Part shown: positions 1-5,227 of the stretch, in pieces
How the letters are laid out: each line of letters starts with the position of its first letter
Numbering within the stretch: position 1 is the stretch's first letter
From: Aquificota bacterium
GTDB taxonomy: Bacteria; Aquificota; Aquificia; Aquificales; Aquificaceae
Length of the DNA: 5,227 nt
Assembly: GCA_024280065.1 (NCBI GenBank)
Contig: JAJRQX010000086.1
Location: forward strand, 1-5,227
Direction: 5' to 3'
The notes under the pieces: model-generated
Told to the model about the DNA's origin: nothing
Database searches by the model: none
Seen by the model: only the letters and a program-made list of their open reading frames with translations
Position numbers and translations under genes: made by a program

Positions 1-186
<186 letters not shown>

Positions 187-191
187 CCCAG

Positions 192-1406
192 ATGCGGGAA
201 GAGTTTCAGGCTCCGAGGGGTTTTCACGACATACTCGGTGAGGATCTCAGGAAGTTCCGTTACGTCACATCTACGATAAGGGACATACTCAGGAGGCACA
301 ACTTTGAGGAGATCATACTCCCGGTAGTAGAGTATGCGGACCTCTTTGAGAGGAGCATAGGTGAGACAACGGACATAGTCCAGAAGGAGATGTTCGTCTT
401 TGAGGACAGAAAGGGCAGGAGGCTCGCTCTCAGACCCGAAGGAACAGCGGGAGCGGTCAGGGCTTACGTCCAGAACAGGCTCTTTGCACAGAGAACCTAC
501 CACAAGGTCTTCTATGAAGGCCCCATGTTCAGGCACGAGAGACCTCAAGCCGGCAGATACAGGCAGTTCCACCAGATAGGGGTTGAGGTCTTCGGCGTTG
601 CTGAACCCCATGCGGACGCCGAGGTCATAAAGGTAGCCCACGAGATAGTTGAGACCTTAAAGATAAAGGCGGACATAGAGATAAACTCCATAGGTTGTAA
701 AGTCTGCAGGCCCGCATACAGGGAAGCCCTCGTCGGGTATCTGAACTCTGTATCCGAAAAGCTCTGCTCCGTTTGTCTTGACAGGAAGGACAGAAACCCC
801 CTCAGGGTACTTGACTGTAAGGTTGAGACATGTAAGGAGGCGGTGAAGGAAGCTCCGAGGGTCACCGACTACCTCTGTGAAGAGTGCAGGGACCACTACT
901 CTAAGCTGAGTGAATACCTTAAAGCCCTTGGCGTCCCTTACGTAGAGAACCCGCACCTCGTCAGGGGCCTTGACTACTACACGAGGACAGTCTTTGAGGT
1001 CGTGTCTCCGGATCTGGGTTCAGCCATCATAGCGGGAGGCAGGTACGATTACCTTGTTGAGGAGTTCGGGGGACCCCCGACGCCGGCCCTCGGTTTTGCG
1101 GCAGGGATAGAGAGGATAGCCCTCTTGGTTGATACACCCAAAGAGCGGGAACCTGTCTACTTCGTAATACCCTTCGGTGATGTCATACCTTACGCCCTCA
1201 AGGTGACGGACACAATAAGGGAGAAGGGTAAAGTGGCGGAGCTCTCCTACAGGAAGGGAAATCTCAGGAAACAGCTTGACTTCGCCAACAAGATGGGATA
1301 CAGGTATGCGGTCATAGTGGGAGAGGATGAGATGAGGGAGGGCGTCGTATCCCTGAAGGACATGGAGACGGGAGAGCAGGTCAGGGTGAGACCTGAGGAT
1401 ATCTAA
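192..1406 (+). CDS. hisS: Histidyl-tRNA synthetase (HisRS)
   Basis: This class II aminoacyl-tRNA synthetase charges tRNA-His with histidine in the cytoplasm. I start it at ATG 192, giving 404 residues, because the family begins just here (QAPRGFHDIL at residues 6-15) and the in-frame ATG at 126 would overlap gap by about 60 bases and add 22 unrelated residues. Visible landmarks are the LRPEGTAGAVRAY block (80-92), motif 2 with FRHERPQAGRYRQF (113-126), the histidine-specific LVRGLDYYTRTVFEV (256-270), AGGRYDYL (281-288), motif 3 ALGFAAGIERIALL (299-312, Arg308) and the C-terminal anticodon-binding domain from about 321 to the end. The insertion between the catalytic motifs carries eight cysteines in pairs (169/172, 192/195, 209/214, 229/232). 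The length is normal for bacteria and no key residue is missing. The stop codon shares bases with that of the convergent gene. Confidence 0.98.
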   Translation: MREEFQAPRGFHDILGEDLRKFRYVTSTIRDILRRHNFEEIILPVVEYADLFERSIGETTDIVQKEMFVFEDRKGRRLALRPEGTAGAVRAYVQNRLFAQRTYHKVFYEGPMFRHERPQAGRYRQFHQIGVEVFGVAEPHADAEVIKVAHEIVETLKIKADIEINSIGCKVCRPAYREALVGYLNSVSEKLCSVCLDRKDRNPLRVLDCKVETCKEAVKEAPRVTDYLCEECRDHYSKLSEYLKALGVPYVENPHLVRGLDYYTRTVFEVVSPDLGSAIIAGGRYDYLVEEFGGPPTPALGFAAGIERIALLVDTPKEREPVYFVIPFGDVIPYALKVTDTIREKGKVAELSYRKGNLRKQLDFANKMGYRYAVIVGEDEMREGVVSLKDMETGEQVRVRPEDI

Positions 1407-1966
1407 AAGGCATAGGATAGGACGAAGGTTATGGTGTCCACCCCTTCTATGGACTCGGTGTCCACCCTCTTGACCTTATACTCCCCGCCTATACCTACAC
1501 CCCTTACCCTGAACTGAAATCCACCGAAGGCTTGAAAACCTGCACCCCTCTCGTCTGTTATAGTCCCTATGCTTACCCCCGTGGGTATGTCGTATGCGTC
1601 TATCCCGAACCTGCTGTAGGATATGCCCGCACCACCGTAGACCTCAAGGGCAGGGACGAAGCGGACCTTAACCTTCCCGTTCAGCTCAAAAGTTGTGTAG
1701 GTAAGATCAAGCCTGCAGGGACCCCAGCCCGGGCAGGAGAACTCCCCTATGGCCCTCCTTCCGAAGCCTATCTCTCCTGAGGGACCCACGGATACGAGAG
1801 GTGAGAGAGGGTAGTTTCCGTCCAGGTACAGTGAGACGAACCCGTGGAGGGTGGTCCTACCCTCAGCCCCTTTCCAGTCTACGTCAGCGTTACCTATCTT
1901 TATACCCACCTCCCAGCCGAAGGAGACTCCGGCTATGCACAGAACCGATATCAGTCTCTTCACCAC
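1403..1966 (-). CDS. Small secreted outer-membrane beta-barrel protein
   Basis: I do not recognise the exact family, but the protein looks like a small OmpA/OmpX-type barrel exported by Sec and inserted by the BAM complex. The 187 residues begin with a short signal peptide: positive MVKR, a hydrophobic core LISVLCIAGV, and likely cleavage after SFG at residue 17. The rest is alternating hydrophobic/polar strands with aromatic and glycine girdles, for example 38-49, 54-69, 86-113, 141-165 and 177-187, consistent with about eight strands. It ends in FVLSYAF, a C-terminal aromatic of the kind BAM recognises. A predicted loop holds the pair Cys78/Cys84 (CPGWGPC), perhaps a disulfide. The start is GTG: two occur in tandem (1966 and 1963) and either could be used. 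It is the last gene of a three-gene minus-strand operon, 12 bases after the TusA fusion gene, and its TAG stop overlaps the hisS stop. Its cargo or partner is unknown. Confidence 0.8.
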   Translation of the reverse strand: MVKRLISVLCIAGVSFGWEVGIKIGNADVDWKGAEGRTTLHGFVSLYLDGNYPLSPLVSVGPSGEIGFGRRAIGEFSCPGWGPCRLDLTYTTFELNGKVKVRFVPALEVYGGAGISYSRFGIDAYDIPTGVSIGTITDERGAGFQAFGGFQFRVRGVGIGGEYKVKRVDTESIEGVDTITFVLSYAF

Positions 1967-1971
1967 ACCTC

Positions 1972-1978
1972 CCTCCTT
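1972..1978 (-). promoter_or_regulatory. Strong Shine-Dalgarno for the beta-barrel gene
   Basis: Read on the minus strand, AAGGAGG starts within the TGA stop of the upstream TusA fusion gene (TGAAAGGAGG). It lies 5 bases before the first GTG (1966) and 8 before the second (1963). The spacing slightly favours the second GTG. The overlap suggests coupled translation. Confidence 0.75.
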
Positions 1979-2578
1979 TCAAGGGTAGATCTTCACGTAG
2001 CCCCTGCCCTCCTTCCTGTAGACAGCCTCAACCCCAAAGCCTTCCCTCCTGAGAAGCTCGTAAACCTCAAGGGCTTTTTCCCTTCCCCTCAGAGCCAGGA
2101 CGACACCGCACCTTGGGTCTATCTCATCGGGTATGGGTATGAGGACCTCTCCGAACCTGCCATTCAGGAACTTTTCTGCTCTCGTTCCTTCGGATATAGC
2201 CACAAAGGTTATGAAGTGGTCAGGCTTCCTTCTGAAGGGATTGAGCTTGATCAGGAATAACCTCAGGTGAAGCTTCACGCCGAGGGCGTGGAACTTTATC
2301 CAGTATATCAGGGAAGGCTCGGAAGTCTCTGACCTCTTCCTTATGTAAGCCACGGTCTTGTCCCCTTCCCTCTCTACGCTCACTATCTCGTTCCCTGTCT
2401 GCCTCGCCCAGCTTATAAGGTCCCTCTCGTAGCCCGGGTCCGTGGCAACGACCTTCAGGACCTCGCCCTCCTTCATCCTCTTGACTGTCTCGGAAGTCAT
2501 CACTATTGGCACAGGGCAGGAGAGACCGGTCAGGTCAAGGGACTTGTCAGCCTTCCTATCCTCCTTTGTAGTCTTCAT
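1979..2578 (-). CDS. TusA-like sulfurtransferase domain fused to a DUF3343 (putative Se/S carrier) domain
   Basis: This 199-residue cytoplasmic protein combines two small cysteine-carrier folds. Residues 13-82 form a TusA/SirA-like domain with DLTGLSCPVP, whose Cys21 is the expected persulfide-bearing residue of the CPxP motif; TusA proteins relay sulfur for tRNA thiolation, molybdenum cofactor synthesis or sulfur oxidation. Residues 121-188 match DUF3343, annotated in Pfam as putative Se/S carrier-like: FVAISEGTRAEKFL, then PIPDEIDPRCGVVLAL with the conserved Cys157, then a helix and a GVEAVYR strand. Cys21 and Cys157 are the only cysteines. The linker (about 83-120) is unusually hydrophobic and basic. 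The gene starts 8 bases after the membrane-protein gene and ends 12 before the barrel gene, so it is mid-operon. The layout resembles YedF of selenium metabolism, which joins TusA to a DsrE-like domain, but here the second half is DUF3343. Domain calls come from motifs; sulfur versus selenium cannot be decided here. Confidence 0.82.
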   Translation of the reverse strand: MKTTKEDRKADKSLDLTGLSCPVPIVMTSETVKRMKEGEVLKVVATDPGYERDLISWARQTGNEIVSVEREGDKTVAYIRKRSETSEPSLIYWIKFHALGVKLHLRLFLIKLNPFRRKPDHFITFVAISEGTRAEKFLNGRFGEVLIPIPDEIDPRCGVVLALRGREKALEVYELLRREGFGVEAVYRKEGRGYVKIYP

Positions 2579-2582
2579 AATT

Positions 2583-2588
2583 CACCTC
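2583..2588 (-). promoter_or_regulatory. Shine-Dalgarno for the TusA-DUF3343 gene, overlapping the upstream stop
   Basis: On the minus strand TGAGGTGAATTATG contains the TGA stop of the membrane-protein gene, the GAGGTG ribosome binding site and the ATG at 2578. Stop and binding site share bases, a typical arrangement for translational coupling. Confidence 0.75.
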
Positions 2589-3444
2589 AGCTTATATTTA
2601 TAGCCCTGCCGAGAGAAGAGTCATCCCTGAAGCCCGCTATGTAGAGACTGACCATCCTGCCTGCCCTCTCAAGAGAACCAACAAGAAGCGGGTCGTTGAG
2701 CTGGAAGGGGCTTTCCAGCTCAAAGATTATAACAGCATTCCCCTCCTCCAGTTTGACCGGAACCGAGAGTAGTCCCCTGTCCCTGTCCATCAGTATCTCG
2801 TAGCTCTCCACGTCCCTCTTGGGTATTATGTGTATCCTTCTGATGCTGAACTTCTCCTTGACCCTCTTAAGAAACTCCTCCACGCTCTCGCTCCTCGTGG
2901 ACGTATCTATCAGGAACCTCAGGTTCTCAAGCTCCCTCCTGTCCCTCTCCCACTTTGCCATCTCCTTCAGGATCCTCCTGTAGGAGCTCCTGAGGTCCTT
3001 TATAGACCTCCTCTCCTTCTTTATGACGCTCACAAAGTCGGGTATCAGGGCTGAGACGGGAGCCATCACCATCAGGATCATCGTTGAGAAGGTCATGAGG
3101 ACGTTTTCCCTAACCATGTAGGCGGTAAGGCCGAGAGCTACGAGGAGAAGAATCCCCGCGGATATAGGGTTCCTGTTGGTGTGGAGGACCATAAGAGGGG
3201 GCAGGATGAAGAGGGAGTATACGGTATGCGACAGGAACACGAGCGGAGGGGCGAACACTATATCAAGTATCCTGTTGGTTATCCTCATCTTTTCGGGTTT
3301 CAGGTAGGTTATAAGTGAGAGTGTGAAGTATATGGACGTCAGAACTATGACCGTCCCCCTCTCCTGGGGGGGAAGGGAGAAGGAGATCAGAATAAAATAT
3401 AAAGAAATAAGGAATCTAACCCCCAGGAAAACCTCTTTTGTCAT
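2587..3444 (-). CDS. Six-helix inner-membrane protein with coiled coil and GAF-like domain
   Basis: I do not recognise a named family. The 285 residues read as an N-terminal membrane region with about six hydrophobic helices (roughly 6-24, 30-48, 58-73, 75-88, 94-111, 114-136), a charged helix likely to form a coiled coil (140-178, rich in Lys, Arg and Glu), and a GAF-like domain (about 180-272). That last domain has the usual late pattern [20 protein letters not shown] followed by a closing helix. This is the front half of many sensor kinases and cyclases, but the protein stops after GAF: no HisKA, HATPase, GGDEF or phosphatase motif is visible. It may sense a signal and act through a partner. 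The frame stays open through the cysS start region, but I begin at ATG 3444, since the hydrophobic segment starts there and longer versions enter cysS. GTG 3453 and ATG 3468 are alternatives. It has no clear ribosome binding site. It heads the minus-strand operon. Confidence 0.78.
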   Translation of the reverse strand: MTKEVFLGVRFLISLYFILISFSLPPQERGTVIVLTSIYFTLSLITYLKPEKMRITNRILDIVFAPPLVFLSHTVYSLFILPPLMVLHTNRNPISAGILLLVALGLTAYMVRENVLMTFSTMILMVMAPVSALIPDFVSVIKKERRSIKDLRSSYRRILKEMAKWERDRRELENLRFLIDTSTRSESVEEFLKRVKEKFSIRRIHIIPKRDVESYEILMDRDRGLLSVPVKLEEGNAVIIFELESPFQLNDPLLVGSLERAGRMVSLYIAGFRDDSSLGRAINIS

Positions 3445-3473
3445 TTTTCGCACTATGTAAATTATCATATAAT
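3445..3473 (+). promoter_or_regulatory. Predicted cysS promoter, possibly giving a leaderless mRNA
   Basis: A perfect TATAAT lies at 3468-3473, only 7 bases before the cysS ATG at 3481. At a 17-base spacing the -35 would be TTTTCG (3445-3450), which is weak. A transcription start at the normal distance from this -10 falls on or next to the ATG, and there is no Shine-Dalgarno (TACAAGCG precedes ATG), so a leaderless message fits. The element is a prediction from consensus only. Confidence 0.6.
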
Positions 3474-3474
3474 A
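3461..3474 (-). promoter_or_regulatory. Predicted minus-strand promoter for the membrane protein/TusA/barrel operon
   Basis: Minus-strand -10 candidates are TATTAT (3474-3469) and GATAAT (3466-3461), both overlapping or adjoining the cysS -10. No good -35 is seen; the equivalent positions fall in the first codons of cysS. From TATTAT the leader to ATG 3444 would be short, roughly 17 bases; from GATAAT transcription would start near GTG 3453. The operon must be promoted in or near this AT-rich gap, because the only sequence beyond it is the oppositely oriented cysS. Confidence 0.5.
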
Positions 3475-3480
3475 CAAGCG

Positions 3481-4959
3481 ATGAGCCTGAAGATATACAA
3501 CACCCTGTCCGGTAAGATTGAGGAGTTTGTCCCCCTGAACCCACCGAAGGTCCTGATATACACCTGCGGTGTTACCGTTTACGATGACTCCCACGTGGGA
3601 CACGGGAGGAGCCTCATAGTCTTTGACACTTTCAGGAGGTTTTTGGAACACCTCGGCTATGAGGTCAGGTTCGTAAGGAACTTCACCGACGTTGACGACA
3701 AGATAATAAACAGGGCTAAGGAGGAGTGTACGGACTTCATGTCCATAGCCAACAGATACATAGCGAGCTACTACAGGGACATGGAGGCCATAAGGGTAAG
3801 ACCTGCGGACGTGGAGCCGAGGGTAACGGAGCACATACAGGAGATAATAGAAGTTATAAAGAGGCTCATAGAGAAGGGATACGCCTACGAGTCGGACGGG
3901 GACGTTTACTTCTCGGTCAGCAGTTTCAAGGATTACGGGAAGCTGTCCAAGAGGAGTCCTGAGGAGATGGAGGCGGGAGCGAGGGTCGAGCCCTCCGAGA
4001 AGAAGAGGGATCCCCTTGACTTCGCCCTCTGGAAGGCTTCAAAGGCGGGAGAGCCCGCCTGGGACTCACCCTGGGGCAAGGGTAGACCCGGATGGCATAC
4101 CGAATGCGTCGCCATGGTCTTCAAGCACCTGGGTGAGACCATAGACATTCACGGCGGCGGTCTTGACCTGGTCTTCCCCCACCACGAGAACGAGATAGCC
4201 CAGGCGGAGGCGATAACTGGGAAACCCTTTGCGAGATACTGGATGCACAACGGTCTTGTCACCGTAGGTGGCCAGAAGATGTCAAAGTCCTTGGGCAACT
4301 ATGTAACGCTGAAGGAGATATACAGGAGATACCACCCTGATATATTGAGGCTCCTTGTCCTCTTCACCCACTACAGGAGTCCACTGGACTTCTCCTGGGA
4401 GAAGATGGAGGAGGCAAGGAGGGCCTACGAGAGGCTTAAGGGAGCCATAGAGGATTACGAACTCCTCAAGAAGCTGGAAGTGGTGGAAGACAGCGGCGGA
4501 GGGACACACCCTCTCTACGACAAGGTGAAGGAGATGGAGGAGTCTTTCTTTTCCGCCCTCAGCGATGACTTTAACACGCCGGAAGCCCTCTCTCATGTCT
4601 TCTCCCTTGTAACGGAACTCGGACGCATAAAGAACAGGGCTTACAAGGAAGGGAGGATAAACTCCTCAGAACTTGAGGCTTACGGCTTCGCCGCCAGGTC
4701 CCTCCACTCAACGGTGAAGAAGATATTCGGCCTGCTTGAGGACCTCTACCCTGAGTGTGAGGTGAAGAGGGTAGTTGAGAAGGAGCTTGAACCGGGTGAG
4801 GTCTTAGACACTAAGCTTCTTGACCTTCTTATTGAGGTGAGAACCCTCGCACGCAGGGAGAAGCAGTATAAGATCGCGGACTACATAAGGGAGAAACTTA
4901 AAGAGCTCGGCATAGAGCTTGAGGACACACCTGCAGGGACCCGCTGGAGGAAGGTATGA
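3481..4959 (+). CDS. cysS: Cysteinyl-tRNA synthetase (CysRS)
   Basis: This class I synthetase activates cysteine and charges tRNA-Cys in the cytoplasm. All family hallmarks are present in 492 residues: [10 protein letters not shown] with zinc ligand Cys29, the HIGH-type motif HVGH (38-41), [10 protein letters not shown] (66-75), [12 protein letters not shown] with Cys209, the [13 protein letters not shown] block giving His234 and Glu238 as the remaining zinc ligands, the KMSKS loop KMSKSLGN (266-273), the helical anticodon-binding C-terminal region, and the typical end [11 protein letters not shown]. The ligand spacing matches E. coli CysRS closely. The ATG at 3481 is the natural start, since [12 protein letters not shown] is the usual N-terminus and an AT-rich promoter lies directly before it. 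It is divergent from the membrane-protein operon and overlaps folD by four bases. Many bacterial CysRS have about 460 residues; the extra length here seems to lie in the C-terminal helical region. Confidence 0.98.
   Translation: MSLKIYNTLSGKIEEFVPLNPPKVLIYTCGVTVYDDSHVGHGRSLIVFDTFRRFLEHLGYEVRFVRNFTDVDDKIINRAKEECTDFMSIANRYIASYYRDMEAIRVRPADVEPRVTEHIQEIIEVIKRLIEKGYAYESDGDVYFSVSSFKDYGKLSKRSPEEMEAGARVEPSEKKRDPLDFALWKASKAGEPAWDSPWGKGRPGWHTECVAMVFKHLGETIDIHGGGLDLVFPHHENEIAQAEAITGKPFARYWMHNGLVTVGGQKMSKSLGNYVTLKEIYRRYHPDILRLLVLFTHYRSPLDFSWEKMEEARRAYERLKGAIEDYELLKKLEVVEDSGGGTHPLYDKVKEMEESFFSALSDDFNTPEALSHVFSLVTELGRIKNRAYKEGRINSSELEAYGFAARSLHSTVKKIFGLLEDLYPECEVKRVVEKELEPGEVLDTKLLDLLIEVRTLARREKQYKIADYIREKLKELGIELEDTPAGTRWRKV
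4946..4950 (+). promoter_or_regulatory. Shine-Dalgarno for folD inside the end of cysS
   Basis: GGAGG in the last codons of cysS ends 5 bases before the folD ATG at 4956. Together with the ATGA overlap it supports this start and coupled translation. Confidence 0.75.
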
Positions 4960-5227
4960 CCCTGATCCTTGAGGGTAAGACCCCCTCCCGGAGGATGAGG
5001 GAGGAGATAAAGAGGGAGATAGCCTGGTACACATCCCAGGGACTCAGAAGACCCGGATTGGCCGTCATACTGGTCGGAAATGATCCTGCGAGCCAGATAT
5101 ACGTTAGGAACAAGATAAAGGCCTGCAGGGAGGTGGGCATAGAGTCTTTTTTCTACCACCTTGAGGAAAGAGTAACAACCGAGGAGCTTCTGGATACAAT
5201 AGCGGACCTGAACAGCAGGGAGGAGGT
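4956..5227 (+). CDS. folD: Bifunctional methylenetetrahydrofolate dehydrogenase/cyclohydrolase, N-terminal part (3' partial)
   Basis: FolD interconverts 5,10-methylene-, 5,10-methenyl- and 10-formyl-tetrahydrofolate in the cytoplasm, supplying one-carbon units for purines and formyl-methionine. The frame from ATG 4956 is open to the window edge (90 complete codons of a protein usually about 280-300 long). It begins [18 protein letters not shown], continues with [21 protein letters not shown] (in two conserved parts, residues 33-46 and 47-53), then [11 protein letters not shown] and [11 protein letters not shown]. Tyr49 and Lys53 form the YxxxK catalytic pair of the family. The dinucleotide-binding domain lies beyond the window. 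The start overlaps the cysS stop as ATGA, so the two genes form an operon with no obvious functional link. The identity is clear despite truncation. Confidence 0.95.
   Translation, partial: MTLILEGKTPSRRMREEIKREIAWYTSQGLRRPGLAVILVGNDPASQIYVRNKIKACREVGIESFFYHLEERVTTEELLDTIADLNSREE

Noticed and set aside
1436..1454. Small hairpin GTCCA/TGGAC as a hisS terminator
   Set aside because: The stem is only five base pairs with a nine-base loop, and no T-run follows. It also falls inside the opposing gene.
1433..1467. Direct repeat GGTGTCCACCC at 1433-1443 and 1457-1467
   Set aside because: It lies within the barrel gene and encodes a repeated Val-Asp-Thr in adjacent turn and strand. Two short copies in coding sequence do not make a regulatory or mobile repeat.
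1532..2260. Plus-strand open frames at 1532-1780, 1801-2052 and 1844-2260
   Set aside because: They are antisense to the barrel and TusA-fusion genes, whose own proteins show a signal peptide, barrel pattern and carrier motifs. The plus-strand products are low-complexity Pro/Ser/Arg-rich shadows.
3445..3834. Extension of the membrane-protein frame upstream to 3834 on the minus strand (130 more residues)
   Set aside because: The extension lies entirely antisense to the start of cysS and its promoter. It is a shadow frame kept open by the codon bias of cysS.
3933..5159. Minus-strand open frames opposite cysS and folD (for example 4282-4596 and 4881-5159), and plus frame 3726-3962
   Set aside because: CysRS and FolD motifs run through all of these regions, and the alternative frames show no recognisable domain.

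Overview
The window looks like chromosomal DNA from a thermophilic, diderm bacterium, and I would guess the Aquificota (Aquificaceae-like). The grounds are arginine written almost always as AGG/AGA, isoleucine often ATA, proteins rich in Lys, Glu and Arg, genes packed with overlaps or gaps of a few bases, and short operons that mix unrelated housekeeping functions. An outer-membrane beta-barrel gene indicates a two-membrane envelope. The phylum is an inference from style; no marker here proves it.

Layout, left to right. Positions 1-186 are the 3' end of a glyceraldehyde-3-phosphate dehydrogenase gene (gap), followed after 5 bases by hisS (192-1406), both on the plus strand. hisS runs head-on into a three-gene minus-strand operon, and the two stop codons share bases (CTAA at 1403-1406). 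Read in its own direction, that operon encodes a six-helix membrane protein with a coiled coil and GAF-like domain (3444-2587), a two-domain sulfur/selenium-carrier-like protein with TusA fused to DUF3343 (2578-1979), and a small secreted outer-membrane beta-barrel protein (1966-1403). A 36-base divergent gap at 3445-3480 then separates this operon from plus-strand cysS (3481-4959), which overlaps folD (4956 to the window end, partial) by ATGA.

The plus-strand genes are core metabolism: glycolysis/gluconeogenesis, His-tRNA and Cys-tRNA charging, and one-carbon folate metabolism. The minus-strand operon is the uncharacterised part. It joins a sensor-like membrane protein with no recognisable output domain, a fusion of two families both linked to sulfur/selenium trafficking, and an outer-membrane barrel. 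Stop codons and ribosome binding sites overlap within it, so its genes are probably translated together. The divergent gap has overlapping -10-like elements on both strands, and the cysS -10 sits so close to its ATG that the mRNA may be leaderless. I found no RNA genes, insertion sequences, CRISPR arrays, riboswitches or convincing intrinsic terminators, and no gene-free stretch over 300 bases.
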